Positions 1 to 9,879 are shown, numbered from the stretch's first letter. The stretch is 64,000 bases of DNA from Mesorhizobium japonicum MAFF 303099 (GCF_000009625.1 NC_002682.1:62001-126000), one strand, 5' to 3'. Notes: generated by a model not told the origin, from the letters alone. Numbers and translations are program-made.

Positions 1-109
1 TACATTCGTCGTAGGTGCGAGGCAAGCTTCACCGGCATTCCCCCTCCCCCGTCGGTCATTCGGGCCGATTGGGCTGAACACAGCTCACCGGCAGCTACCA
101 GCTTGTCGA

Positions 110-460
110 TTGCGAGGGCAATCTGCGCGGTTGGCCTTGCGGGAGCTGCCCGTCGACTGCCCTACCCACAGCAACCAGGAGTTTAATTTCGAGAGACAGA
201 ACTGTCCCTGGATTGCCGGCGGTGAAATTCCACTGAGACCGATCGAGTTCAAGCTGTTGCGTCACCTGCTTGAGAAGGCTGGAAATGTCATCAGCGGGGA
301 TGAACTGATCGCCGCGGCTTCGCCCCAGAACGCCGGCGTAAGTGCGCGGTGGTCGACGTCCACATAACTCAGCTGCGAAAGCTGCTTGAAGCAATCCTTG
401 CACAACGTTGCAATACGTACCGTCAGCCTTGCTGGTTACGCCCGGGACGACAAGCCCCGC
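110..460 (+). pseudogene. remnant of an OmpR/PhoB-type winged-helix response regulator
   Basis: The DNA-binding half of a PhoB-like regulator can be followed through two frame changes. Frame 2 carries the stretch around IEFKLLRHLLEKAGNVIS, frame 1 carries VDVHITQLRKLL (from about 349), and frame 2 resumes with IRTVSLAGYARDDKP. The same landmarks occur in order in the intact regulator at 22457-23155 (IEFKLLRSLL, VDVHIARLRKRL, IRTVRSAGYAF), so this is a decayed relative of that gene. No receiver domain is visible upstream within the window. It cannot encode a continuous protein. Confidence 0.72.
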
Positions 461-619
461 TGGCTATCTTTGCCGTGGACGTGGACGAGCGTCACAGCGA
501 TGGTTGGCATCAAGGCGCTTGCCCTCCCCTGCCCCCCAATGTGCACAGACACAACAAAATCTGCCGCTCGTTTGCGTCGTGCTGGGTTGATCCCTCCACT
601 CCAGACCTTGCCCGCTGCC

Positions 620-1939
620 GATTGGTGGCGGGCCTTTTTGAGGTGTGTGGCGGAAACACGCGATGGTGCCGGCGATGCCTTGGCCGCGAGTGGAGGGCTG
701 TGGCTAGGGGCAAGCGTCGGGCACCATGATTCAGCCGCGAGCGACGAACCGCTGATCCACCTCGAACGCGTCGGCAAGATCGAGTCGGCCGCGCTGACGC
801 TGCCGCAGCAGGAGTATTCGCTGTACTACAACGGCTATGCCGACAGTACGCTTTGGCCGCTTTTCCATTACCGGCTCGACCTTGTACAGCACCGGAGCGA
901 GTTTCTGCACGCGTACGGCAGGTCAATGCGCGCTTTGCCAAGGCGCTCGCACGACTGCTATCAGGCGATGATGACCTGATCTGGGTTCACGACTACCATC
1001 TTATCCCCCTGGCTGCGGAGTTGCGGCGCCTCGGATTCGGAAATCGCATCGGTTTCTTCCTCCATATCTCCATGGCCAGGCGCAGCAACAAACAGGTCCG
1101 GCGGCGGGAACGTGCTGGGTTTCCAGACCGCGACGGACGTAACGAATTTTCGGCGCTCCGTTCGGGCGACAGGTTCGACCACCTTCGACATCAACGGCGC
1201 GGCCAAAAGCAATGGCCGAACCGTCCTGTCGAGGAGCTTTCCGATAGGCATCGATGTCGACGCCTTCGCACGCATGGCTAACGATGCGGCGAGTGATGTC
1301 CAGATCGATTCCATGCGCCGCCAGATTCTTGGTCTCAAGCAGATCATCGGCGTCGACAGGCTAGACTACTCCAAAGGGCTGCCCGGCCGCATCCAGGCCT
1401 TTGCGCGCCTTCTCGAAAGGCACCCCGAACACGAGCGGACGGTAACCTATCTGCAGATAGCGCCGCCCACGCGAGAAGAGGTCGGAGCGTATGCGGAAAT
1501 ACGCGCGCAGCTCGAGGCAACCGCTGGCTCCGTGAACGGAAAATACGCGGACCTGACCTGGACGCCGATCCGCTACATCCACCGCACCGTTCCGCGCTCG
1601 CGGCTGGCCGGTCTGTTGCGGGCCAGTCAGGTCGGGCTGGTCGCGCCCCTGCGTGATGGAATGAACCTCGTCGCAAAGGAATATATCGCCGCCCAGGATC
1701 CAGCCGATCCCGGGGTCCTCGTATTGTCGCGTTTTGCAGGCGCGGCTGAAGAGCTTGCGCACTCCTTGATCGTTAACCCCTATGTGGTCGACGAGGTTGC
1801 TGACGCGATAGCAAAAGCGCTGGGCATGCCGCTCGAGGAAAGAATTGCAAGGCACGGTGCCCTGATCGAGCGCATCCGGCGCAATGACGCGGCACAATGG
1901 CGGAAGTCATTTCTCGAGGCGCTGGCGGACAGCAGCTAG
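620..1939 (+). pseudogene. otsA: trehalose-6-phosphate synthase, frameshifted
   Basis: OtsA (GT20 family) makes trehalose-6-phosphate from UDP-glucose and glucose-6-phosphate for osmoprotection. Here the family landmarks lie in two frames: the N-terminal part (YSLYYNGYADSTLWPLFHY) in frame 2 to about 915, then WVHDYHLIPLAAELRR in frame 1, then frame 2 again from about 1110 with GFQTATDVTNF, GVDRLDYSKGLP, and the nucleotide-binding C-terminal region RDGMNLVAKEYIAAQ. The part just after FLHI is shortened by roughly 60 bases relative to the family, and the extreme N-terminus is not visible. The last frame alone (1112-1939) is a 275-residue ORF but lacks the N-terminal Rossmann domain, so activity is not expected. 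Confidence 0.85.
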
Positions 1940-2372
1940 CGTGGCTGGCAACGACCGACTGGATAGCCTCATCGCGCACAGGTTCCTCTGGTGAGATTTT
2001 CTTCAGCGGCATGAAACGAGCGCCATCTTGCGACGTTGCCGCTACAGGTGAAGATATACAGGAATAGCGCCATGAAGATATCGCTCTTGCAGTTTCATGA
2101 ACTTGCAGCGCCACGCGGAGAGGGGTTGCATCCGGTTTTCTTGCAGCCACGGTTGACAAGTCCGCCGGACTTTGTCGCCCTGCCGATTGTTGAGGTGGGC
2201 GAGGAACAAAGCCCTCGCCCCCTGCTCCAACTGGTCAGGCCTCGGTCGGCAGACAGCTGACGGCCTGTCTCGTCTTGATGCGTGTCAAACCAGCGAGCGG
2301 GAGTACGCCGTCCTGCGGCTGTTCAAGCCGACAGCTTGCCCTTGGCAGCTTGCACAAGCGGTGATTGGCAGA
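1940..2372. other. non-coding interval, nothing recognised
   Basis: About 430 bases between the otsA remnant and the DUF982 gene. Short open frames exist on both strands but none has a good ribosome-binding site or a recognisable family pattern. Confidence 0.5.
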
Positions 2373-2672
2373 TCAGGAATCGCGCGGAGCAACAGACTTC
2401 TTTCCATCAGCTCCAGCCGATGCGGAACGATCGGATTGTGCCAGCACCCCTGCCATTCTGGCAAAGCTGACAAATGCTTGCCGAGCCTCTTCGGGTGGCA
2501 TTTGCCCGGCTATCGCACAATTACAGCTTCTGACCGCGCCAGCATAGACCAGGTCCCGACGGGCCCTCGGCCATTGGTTCAGGAATACGAGCGCCTCCCG
2601 AACCGAGTTGATGTCGCATATGACCTCACTGGTCCTAACCGGCACTGGAGGAAGGAAGGCCAGTCTGGCCAT
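2373..2672 (-). CDS. DUF982 domain protein
   Basis: A 99-residue protein of the small rhizobial family DUF982, function unknown. The family pattern is visible: a beta-rich N-terminus (FLPPVPVRTSEVICDINSV), an ALVFLNQWPR segment, and the ARRDL...C...A motif followed by PEEARQAFVSFARMAGVL. The start at 2672 was chosen because a strong ribosome-binding site (GGAGGGAGGT) sits 4-5 bases upstream; a start 30 bases further upstream is open but has no such site. The C-terminal tail after GVLAQSDRS is low in complexity. It stands alone, with a second DUF982 gene at 7908-8096. Confidence 0.75.
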   Translation of the reverse strand: MARLAFLPPVPVRTSEVICDINSVREALVFLNQWPRARRDLVYAGAVRSCNCAIAGQMPPEEARQAFVSFARMAGVLAQSDRSASAGADGKKSVAPRDS

Positions 2673-2961
2673 TGTTACCTCCCTCCGATTAGGTTGAAGC
2701 AAATCTCATGATGTGGCTTTCCCGTTTTGAGGCTTCCCGACGTTATTTGGCATCCTGACGATCCGCGAGGGCCGGGCTCGACGAGCACCGGCCCCGGAGC
2801 GTCAGATGCGGTGCGAAAAGCACGCGCCGGGAATTGGCGTCGGGCGGGTAGTCGAATGATTTCCAGCTACACCAATAGACCCGTGATGACCGCAAAGAAG
2901 ATGTATCTCCAGAGCGAGCGGCCACTATCGACCTTAGCATCCACCTGACTATCAGAAGGCT

Positions 2962-3393
2962 TTAGTGCCACAGTTTCTCGCTCAGCCATTCAAGCAACTT
3001 ATTGCCACCAATCGTTTTGCGAACCCTTGCGGCGGCCCATTGAGCCTTAAATGTTGTGCCGACGTGGCAACTGCAGACGATGCTGTGCAAATGCCAGTCG
3101 GTCAGTTCGAAGAACCGCTTGGCTTCTCCATAAGAATCATCCCTCAGGCCCAGCTCCCGCAAGACCGGATCCTCAAAGGCCACGGTGATGGGCGAGCCCT
3201 CACAGCGTGACGAATCACGGGCCTCCCGCTTCAGATGCTCGGTGCCGCTAAGGGCACCCAGACACCGATCTGGGTCTTTTTCCAGCAGCGCTGCCCACCG
3301 TTCTATGCGCTGTTGGCGAGTCATGAACGGATACGTCGACAAAGGCTGAACCTTCGCGATTGTCTGCAGTTGGTCTAGGGTTTGATGTTTCAT
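2962..3393 (-). CDS. conserved hypothetical protein (143 aa)
   Basis: No function is recognised. The protein starts MKHQTLDQLQTIAKVQPL, continues with an arginine-rich helix (TRQQRIERWAALLEKDP), and has a C-terminal part containing SIVCSCHVG and AAARVRKTIGG. The start at 3393 has an AGGAG ribosome-binding site about 6 bases upstream, better than the longer open frame to 3423. Predicted soluble, no signal peptide or membrane segment. It sits alone between gene-free stretches. Composition matches neighbouring real genes, which supports coding. Confidence 0.65.
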   Translation of the reverse strand: MKHQTLDQLQTIAKVQPLSTYPFMTRQQRIERWAALLEKDPDRCLGALSGTEHLKREARDSSRCEGSPITVAFEDPVLRELGLRDDSYGEAKRFFELTDWHLHSIVCSCHVGTTFKAQWAAARVRKTIGGNKLLEWLSEKLWH

Positions 3394-3423
3394 GGTAGGC
3401 TCCTGTCGATTGAAGTGCCCCAC

Positions 3424-3887
3424 CCTGCAAAATTATCGCGCACCGACGTCCCGACAAGAGCCGGTCCCGGTGCGTATCAGCGACAAAATTGGCACAGCTG
3501 CAGGTGACGACGGGCGCTGATGCGGACGCTGTCATTGCGGCTGCTCGTGCTTGATTATCCGTGCGCCGAGCCACCTCGATGGCGAGCAATTCGTCCAGTC
3601 CCACGCATGCTGGGCACCACGAATTTTCTGGGGCCCGTTGCGATGTACGGTGACGGGAGACATTTTCTCTTGATCGTCGCGAATTCGCCGCGATCCGGGC
3701 ACGGATATCGCGGTGCCGAAGGCTGATCCGCGGCCCAATCTGGCAACGGCTGTGTGGGACGACTCCGACGCCGTGAACCCTGGCGTTATATGCTACAACA
3801 TTCGCAGACGCTAATAAACAAGTGCCCTTGCCATCCCAATCGTGATTAACCTCCCCGGTCCGGCGACCCTTTCAACGAGGATCGCCA
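3424..3887. other. non-coding interval, nothing recognised
   Basis: About 460 bases. Several overlapping short open frames occur on both strands but they are mutually antisense and none resembles a known family. Confidence 0.5.
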
Positions 3888-4094
3888 ATGTCGAACAATT
3901 ACCCCTTTAACGAAAGCACGCTCGGCAAGAAGCTTGAGGCCGGCACGGGCCTGTTGGTATACGGCGGTACGTGCAAGCGAACCGCCGTCTTAAACGTCGC
4001 CGAGCTTGGGCCGCGACGATCGGAACCTGCCTTTTACAAATCATGCGGTAACGCAAGAGCAGCGTCGCAGCTAGTCAGTGCTAGTTCTCATTGA
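3888..4094 (+). CDS. short hypothetical protein running into an insertion element
   Basis: A 68-residue ORF starting MSNNYPFNESTLGKKLEAG with a weak GAGG site upstream. Its 3' end lies inside the left boundary of the IS5-family element (about 4075), so the last residues are probably IS-encoded and the original gene truncated. No family is recognised. Because it is short it could also be non-coding. Confidence 0.35.
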   Translation: MSNNYPFNESTLGKKLEAGTGLLVYGGTCKRTAVLNVAELGPRRSEPAFYKSCGNARAASQLVSASSH

Positions 4095-4921
4095 TTGAGC
4101 CAGAAGATGACGGTGGCTGCGATGCAGATGGCAGACATGAAGGCGTGCGCACAGCGGTCGTAGCGAGTGTGGATGCATCGCCAATCCTCGAGCCTGCCGA
4201 ACATGTTCTCAATCTTTGTGGCGCTGGCGATAGAGTGCGACATCGTGCGGGATCGGCACTTTTCTGTTGACCTTTGACGGGATGCAGGCGGTGATCTTGC
4301 GCTCTGCGAGAGCGGCGCGGAACCAGTCGGCGTCATAGCCCCTGTCTGCGAGCAAGGCTTTGGCCGTGGGCAAAGCGTCGATCATGAGGGCAGCGCCTTT
4401 GTAGTCGCTCATCTGCCCCTCGCTCAGCAGCATCACCAGCGGTCTGCCTTTGCCATCGCAGACGGCATGTAGCTTCGAGTTCAGACCGCCTTTGGTACGT
4501 CCGATACGTCGGGGAACAACCCCTTTTTGAGCAGGCTTGCTTCCGTCCGGTGGGCTTTCAGGTGGGTCGCATCGATCACCAGATGGTCGGGCTTCCCACC
4601 CTTCGCCGTGAGTGCCGCGAAAATCCTGTTGAACACGCCCAGCCTGCTCCAGCGAATGAAGCGATTGTAGATCGTTTTTGGCGGGCCATACTCCACAGGC
4701 GCGTCGAACCACCGCAAGCCATTCCTGATCACGAAGATGATCCCACTGATGATCCGACGATCATCGACATGAGGCACGCCGTGGGACAGCGGAAAATATG
4801 GCTCGATGCGGCGCATCTGCGCTTCCGACAGCCAGATCAAATCACCCATGGCAGCGTCTCCTTGCGCCGCCTTTGAATCAACTGGTCGATATCCCCGCAA
4901 GCGATTTAATAGGTCCTGAGC
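4075..4921. mobile_element. IS5-family insertion sequence (IS427-like), degenerate
   Basis: The element carries one leftward transposase. CTAG tetranucleotides lie just outside both likely ends (4071-4074 and 4922-4925), as expected for the IS427 group, which targets CTAG/TA sites. The inner ends are loosely related when one is reverse-complemented (TCAG followed by C, TA and TT matches), so the exact terminal inverted repeats are uncertain by several bases. Confidence 0.65.
4088..4849 (-). pseudogene. IS5-family transposase, inactivated by an extra frameshift
   Basis: The DDE transposase can be read in three successive frames. The first (MGDLIWLSEAQMRRIEPYF to LLKKGLF) contains the first catalytic Asp in VIDATHLKAHRT. 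A -1 shift near the CTC AAA AAG GGG tract leads to RRIGRTKGGLNSKLHAVCDG and the second Asp in LLADRGYDAD; this shift is probably the natural one for two-frame elements of this group. A further shift near 4216, where one A too many is present in CACAAAGATTG, is needed to reach KIENMFGRLEDWR with the catalytic Glu and the C-terminus. The second shift looks like a mutation. Confidence 0.8.
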
Positions 4922-5218
4922 CTAGCTTGAGCTATCCCTTTAAGAAGATCGCTTTCGGTTGCTTGCCTAACGTTGCGGCTGCTTGAATGCGCAATTCCTT
5001 GCGACCCTGGCGCCGCCGCGGTCATCTCACCTTCAGGCGTTGCACGAATTGGCGGGAATCATTCTTCCCGCTTGGAGCTGGTTTCGAGGAACGCTAGGCG
5101 AGATGCCAAGTTACGGCAGGATCGTTGCTTGCATAATCACGCCCGCCCTGTTCGACCACGGCATTTCAGACTGCTAACCAGCAGCAGCTAAAGCCGTCAC
5201 GCGATTGGAGCCTCTCTA

Positions 5219-7291
5219 TCAAGCAATTGGTCCTGCGTCAGTCTCATTGTGCTCGGACACGTCGACCTCAAAAACGCAAGACAACCCTCGCCGTTTAAAG
5301 TTCATCAAGACCCGACCTGCGGAGTTGGGGGCGAATACGCGCTCCAAAAGTTGGGTGCCAAAGCCCCTGCGCTCGATAGATCCCACGGCTGGACCACCGG
5401 TTTCCCTCCATTCCAGATTAAACCGGGCTTCAGTCCCTCGGTTCACGAGGTTCCAAGAGATCGTGACCCTACCTTTTGCGTTTGACAGGGCACCGTACTT
5501 GATAGCATTCGTCGTCAACTCATGAAGCGCGAGGGCAAATGAAAGCGCCAGGTTTGGCGGAAGCCAAACTTTCTCTCCGGTAATTTGAAAGCGCTCGATG
5601 GCCGCATGGGGCTTGATCGATTCGATGATCAGATCATGCAGATTAGCGCCGCTCCAATTCTTTTGCGTTAGAATGTCATGAGCCTTTGACAGCGAGACGA
5701 GTCGACTCGTGAGGGTTCGGCCTGCCTCCGGCAGACTGGTGGCGTTGCGGATCGTTTGGCTGGCTATGGCCTGGACGACTGCAAGCGTGTTCTTGACACG
5801 GTGATTCAATTCTTTGACCAGCAATTTCCTTTGCTCTTCGCCGCGCTTGCGGTCCGTAATGTCGAGGCTGATCTGCACTGCCCCTATGATATGGCCGGTT
5901 GCGCCGCGAATCGGACGCGCGCTCGAAAGCAGGAAGCGCTCTCTGCCCGACGGAAGGGTGTAGGAAAATTCTTCGTTGTCGGTCAGCTCTCCGCGCATCG
6001 CTCTGGATAGTGGCCGATCTTCCCGACTGACCGTGTGACCGTCCTTGACTGCCACGGTATTGATTACAGGATCAGGCACTCCAAACGATTGCCGGACCTT
6101 GGTTGGCAAACCCATCAGTTCCGTGGCGAAGCGGTTGCGAATGACCAGAAGAGCTTTGGGATCATATGTGAACCAGACAGCAGCCGGCACCGTGTCGAGC
6201 ACAGTCTCCAGCTCATTGCGGCGCTGCGCAATCGCACGTTCGGCATCCACCAAGGCTTGCGCGATTGTTGCAAACTCTCTTACCGAAGTGGACAGAGGTT
6301 GCACGGGACAGCCCTTTCCCAGCGCATCCGCTCGGGCTGCCAGTTCGGTGGTTGCCCCCGTGAGGTGTTTGCCGACAACATAGGCCAGAGCAGTCGACAA
6401 TAGAAGCGCCACAATGCCAATCCCGCCTATCGCCGCCAGCGAGCGCCACAGCGGCGCCTGCACATCCGACAGTGGCACGTTGGCTGTGTAGAACCATCCG
6501 GAATACGAGGATCGGAAATAGCCCGCCAGCAACGTGGTGCCCTGATAGTTGCGAGATATGAAGCTGCCAGAGCGGCCGACGATCTTTTCCAAATATTCGG
6601 GTAGTCCGGGCTTGCCGGTCATCTCCTCATGCGATCTGGAGCGCGCGACATAGTTTCCGTCGCGATCTCCCACTCCGACTGTCCAACCATCGGGCACGGC
6701 CGGCATCATCACATCGCGAATGCGCGATGTCGGGACGGAAATTGAAAGAAGCAGGTCCTCACCGGTAGGAGATGGCACTTTGACGGAAATGGCCACGCGA
6801 TAATCCTTGGAGCCCTGGCCTTGAAAGACATCGCTAACGAGAATGCCAGAGACCTTCAGCTTCTCGCGATCTGGGGCTGATATCGGTTCGACGTGCGGCA
6901 GATCTGCCCCGAAACCGACGTCTGTGTTCAACAGCTGATTGTGCCCGAGATCGCGCAGTGCAAGGTTATAGGTGGTTCCTTGTACCGCACGGAGCGCCTC
7001 TCCTCGAAAGGCTTCCAAGTCGCCATTGGCGAGAGCCGCGGATTTCGACAAGCCGTCCACGATCGTTCTCAGATTGGCGACCTCAGCCTCCACCACAAGC
7101 GAAACCTGCCGGGCCGTCTGCAACGCATCCTGCTCAAACCGCGATCGCTCATGCATGGCAAATTGGAAAAGGAGATACGCCGCGAAAAGCCAGACCGGTA
7201 TCACTGCGGCCGCGATCAGACCTAGCAGGTGCAAACGAGCGGAACGACGAGGCAACCTATGTCCCCTTGTGCCCTCACAGACCTCGAACAT
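5219..7291 (-). CDS. membrane-bound HWE-family sensor histidine kinase with periplasmic sensor and PAS domain
   Basis: This 690-residue protein senses an unknown external cue and autophosphorylates on His. Visible order: transmembrane helix about 21-43; an extracytoplasmic region 44-284 of the dCACHE type; a second helix about 285-307; a linker; a PAS domain about 358-481 ending in the usual QISLDITDRKRGE; then the kinase core. The phospho-acceptor is His497 in ELNHRVKNTLAVVQ, the N-box is HELTTNAIKYGA (590-601), and the W-x-E hallmark is LEWRETGGP (628-630), placing it in the HWE/HisKA_2 group, which usually signals to stand-alone receiver or PhyR-like proteins. No partner regulator is adjacent. 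The upstream start has no clear ribosome-binding site, so the exact N-terminus is unsure. Confidence 0.9.
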   Translation of the reverse strand: MFEVCEGTRGHRLPRRSARLHLLGLIAAAVIPVWLFAAYLLFQFAMHERSRFEQDALQTARQVSLVVEAEVANLRTIVDGLSKSAALANGDLEAFRGEALRAVQGTTYNLALRDLGHNQLLNTDVGFGADLPHVEPISAPDREKLKVSGILVSDVFQGQGSKDYRVAISVKVPSPTGEDLLLSISVPTSRIRDVMMPAVPDGWTVGVGDRDGNYVARSRSHEEMTGKPGLPEYLEKIVGRSGSFISRNYQGTTLLAGYFRSSYSGWFYTANVPLSDVQAPLWRSLAAIGGIGIVALLLSTALAYVVGKHLTGATTELAARADALGKGCPVQPLSTSVREFATIAQALVDAERAIAQRRNELETVLDTVPAAVWFTYDPKALLVIRNRFATELMGLPTKVRQSFGVPDPVINTVAVKDGHTVSREDRPLSRAMRGELTDNEEFSYTLPSGRERFLLSSARPIRGATGHIIGAVQISLDITDRKRGEEQRKLLVKELNHRVKNTLAVVQAIASQTIRNATSLPEAGRTLTSRLVSLSKAHDILTQKNWSGANLHDLIIESIKPHAAIERFQITGEKVWLPPNLALSFALALHELTTNAIKYGALSNAKGRVTISWNLVNRGTEARFNLEWRETGGPAVGSIERRGFGTQLLERVFAPNSAGRVLMNFKRRGLSCVFEVDVSEHNETDAGPIA

Positions 7292-7907
7292 AATTGCAGG
7301 ACGACGTTCCGCAAGCGTTAGTTAAGAAGAACCAGTCAGTACCGGGTAAGGGTGTCCTGGAATGAACGATCGCGATTAGCCTGTAGCCTCTCGGAGACCG
7401 CAACTTTAGCCTTTCCGGATAATGCAGGACACGCCGAGGTGCGGCCGATGCCAGAGAGCATAGCGGCGACGATGACGTAGAAACCGGGAGGTGGTGTCTG
7501 CCTGCATTCGTTCCACCCATAAAGCTAGGTCCTTGGTGGTGCGTGACCGAAGTCCGGCGTCAGCGTGGAAATTCCCTGGTTCCTGGTGCGGGAGCAACGC
7601 AGCTGGGCACGCTGCATCCGGCTCGGTCACCACTGCAACGCTGTGTACGGTAAGCGATGGGCATTCCCAACGAGTTTGGCCCGTTCGCCCAGCTCCCAAT
7701 GTCCTGTTCCCCCGATCGATATCGCAAATGCCCAAGATCGCGGAAGATCCTGGTCGATTTCCTCCTCCCATGGCAGTGGTGACGCGTCTTCCGATGCGGC
7801 GGCGGGTCGATTGCCGCCGCAAGCGAAATCAACGGTCAATTTCTGTAGGATGGCCTGCACCGCCAATCTTGGGCCCTGTCTTCCAAGGCGGCGCCGCGGG
7901 AACATCC
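7292..7907. other. non-coding interval, nothing recognised
   Basis: About 615 bases upstream of the sensor kinase and downstream of the DUF982 gene. Long overlapping open frames on both strands are typical of high-G+C DNA; none has both a ribosome-binding site and a family signature. The kinase promoter should lie near 7300-7400 but no convincing -35/-10 pair was identified. Confidence 0.45.
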
Positions 7908-8096
7908 TCAATGGACGGACTTTCGACCATCATATGCGGAGTAGCAAGTGTCACTCGCCGCTGCGTGAAGCAGGCCGCGCCTTTCGAGCGGCCATTCCTC
8001 AAGAAGCTCTATCGCATCCATGACACAAGCTATCCTTCGGAGAGCGAAACCATCATCTCGTACGAAGATCGCCTGTTTGAACATCCCATCTTCCAT
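7908..8096 (-). CDS. DUF982 domain protein, short
   Basis: A 62-residue member of DUF982. It begins MEDGMFKQAIFVRDD after a clear GGGAGG ribosome-binding site and contains the family core MDAIELLEEWPLERRG and LHAAASDTCYSAYDGRK. It stops two residues later, where relatives normally continue with an AR-x-AF helix, so the C-terminus is probably truncated by a mutation. Function unknown. Confidence 0.62.
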   Translation of the reverse strand: MEDGMFKQAIFVRDDGFALRRIACVMDAIELLEEWPLERRGLLHAAASDTCYSAYDGRKSVH

Positions 8097-8981
8097 GGTG
8101 ACCTCCCTTCAAACAGTGTGGCAACCGATCCTGCCTCGCCTCTGCGTGGCGAGGATCCGGCAAGTCGACGAGCTTGGGCGAATGCCATAGCAAACAACAC
8201 GGAATTCGGCCCGACGTCCGCCAAGCTGCACTCGACATAGGAAGAGATTGGAAAGACCTCTTTTGGGTTCAAGGGATGTCGGCAACCGGGACAGCCAGAA
8301 CCTCCGTTAATCGGGTGCCGTTGCAGCTAAAGGGACGCCCCCGGCTTGGCCAAATCGCCTCATGTTGAGTACAATGAAGATATGAAATCGAAGAATCTGA
8401 CTTGTGTCGTGTGCAGCCCACCAGCACGGGGCTGCTGTTTCTTGCGGTCATTCTGGCGGCCGACGGCACGGTGACCGCGAGAGCTGCCGCATTCAACCGC
8501 CAAATGGCGCGATCATATTAGGAGCGGGACGGTGCCAGCATCGCGCTTTCGTTCCTGGGGATCCAGTCGCACAACACCCCGCACGGGGGTCCAGTATCTC
8601 GGTGACGAAGATCGGCGATTGGCGGCCGCTGCCCGGCACGCGCGGCTACCTATATGACCATGTCGAAACCGCGTGCGTAGGCGGCCGCGTCGGTCCTGTC
8701 CGTTCCATCGAATGAACGGCGCATCATCGCCAGTGATATCGTTCACGATCTTCGGCAGCGTTTGGTGGGTCCGCTTGAGGGCGCGGAAGTGCTTCGCTGG
8801 TTGAGCGGCTTCACGATGGTCTTGTGCAGCGCTTCCGCTGCCACTAGGAAGCGCTCGATTTCAGCCTGCGATAACTGCTTGGGGTTTGGTTCTGGCTATT
8901 CGGTGATCTCCGTTTTGAGGGCCTCGCCGCAAAGGAAGGATTATATTCCTCGCCGCAATCTCGGCGGGCAAGGGCTAAAAG
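8097..8981. other. long interval without a convincing gene
   Basis: Nearly 900 bases. A few patches read like degraded coding sequence on either strand (for example the frame around LLFLAVILAADGTVTARAAAF at about 8430-8490), but each is interrupted and none could be assigned to a family. Probably eroded accessory DNA. Confidence 0.4.
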
Positions 8982-9128
8982 TCAGCCTCGAAATGCACAA
9001 TCGAACAGTATGCGATATAGGTTATCGACCTCTTCATCGATTTCCTCTCGCCCGATACCCAGCGCTTTGGCATCGGAAAATAGCTTGTGTGAGATCTCGG
9101 AAGTTGAGACAGCGTCCGGAAACGGCTC
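8982..9128 (-). pseudogene. C-terminal fragment of a DUF768 protein
   Basis: The frame EISHKLFSDAKALGIGREEI followed by DEEVDNLYRILFDC matches the second half of the DUF768 domain as seen in the gene immediately upstream (LADQLMAAAEKQGLSRRDIS, then EEVGSVFQVILEA). The first half of the domain is missing, so this looks like a second DUF768 copy lost by fusion or deletion. Confidence 0.55.
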
Positions 9129-9130
9129 TA

Positions 9131-9679
9131 TTAGCCCCAGCGGCTGCTGTAGAGCCGCCCTCCAGATCGATTTTGCATCGCTTCGAGAATGACCTGGAAT
9201 ACGCTGCCGACCTCTTCGGAAATATCCCGTCGAGATAGCCCCTGTTTTTCGGCCGCGGCCATCAACTGATCGGCAAGATCCGCGATGGCGGTCGGATCTT
9301 CGGTGAGGGTGTCCGGATGATGTTCCGCGATCCAGTCGTTGAGAAAATCGATCCCACGTCTGCTCATCTTGCAATAAGTTCGATTTGTAGCAAAGGTTCC
9401 GGCCGCGGCGCCTCCCCTGCCCAATGGCCGCTTCGACAACGAAACCAGTTCAGCCTCGTCGCTCACGCCGGCCATATAGTTCGCAATGATGCGGGAAGCC
9501 AAAGCGCTGCAGGCCTCTGGCGATTCATTATCGAGTTTCAGCAGGTTGTAGACGCGGCCAAGCAGCGCCAACTCCGCTGGCTGCAAAATACCGGCTTCAG
9601 TCGCCTGTCGTCGTATCGGCACGCGATTCCTCCCGACAATCCTGCGCGCAGCGTGTCGCAAATCCCCCTCGCCGCGCAA
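9131..9679 (-). CDS. two-part protein: conserved rhizobial N-terminal region fused to DUF768
   Basis: The open frame has two recognisable parts. Residues about 25-90 (ATEAGILQPAELALLGRVYN to DEAELVSLSKRPLGR) resemble a small conserved rhizobial hypothetical protein of unknown role. Residues 105-172 begin MSRRGIDFLNDWIAEHHPD and form a complete DUF768 domain, which on its own would start at 9367. Normally these are separate small genes; here no stop separates them. The extreme upstream part has only TTG/GTG starts and may be untranslated, so the start is uncertain. Either a fusion caused by loss of an intervening stop, or two genes with the second starting internally. Confidence 0.6.
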   Translation of the reverse strand: MRGEGDLRHAARRIVGRNRVPIRRQATEAGILQPAELALLGRVYNLLKLDNESPEACSALASRIIANYMAGVSDEAELVSLSKRPLGRGGAAAGTFATNRTYCKMSRRGIDFLNDWIAEHHPDTLTEDPTAIADLADQLMAAAEKQGLSRRDISEEVGSVFQVILEAMQNRSGGRLYSSRWG

Positions 9680-9687
9680 GTGCTTAA

Positions 9688-9879
9688 TTAGGCCTTTGTC
9701 CTCCTGGCCTGGCCCGGGGTCAGGAAGCCATCCCTTATCAGGTCCAACGCGTCGAGCGCGTCTTCATCCAACAAGTTTGTCAAGAGCACTCCACCCACGC
9801 GCACAACCTTGTTGTTGTCTATGTCGTAGACCTCCCACAGCCCATCACTGACCCTTCGGATTGCTTGCCGTCTCTCCAT
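9688..9879 (-). CDS. small hypothetical protein (63 aa)
   Basis: The product MERRQAIRRVSDGLWEVYD... ends in GFLTPGQARRTKA. It has a compact beta-rich N-terminal part and an acidic helix (LLDEDALDALDLIRDG). No family or function is recognised and the upstream ribosome-binding site is weak. It is just upstream of, and co-oriented with, the DUF768 fusion gene. Confidence 0.5.
   Translation of the reverse strand: MERRQAIRRVSDGLWEVYDIDNNKVVRVGGVLLTNLLDEDALDALDLIRDGFLTPGQARRTKA

Noticed and set aside
5052..5071. Hairpin GCGGGAA-N6-TTCCCGC downstream of the sensor kinase
   Set aside because: Stem is short and about 150 bases past the stop without a T-run; too weak to call a terminator.
8404..8746. 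Open frames on both strands in the 8.4-8.7 kb region
   Set aside because: They overlap antisense, are interrupted, and could not be matched to any family.
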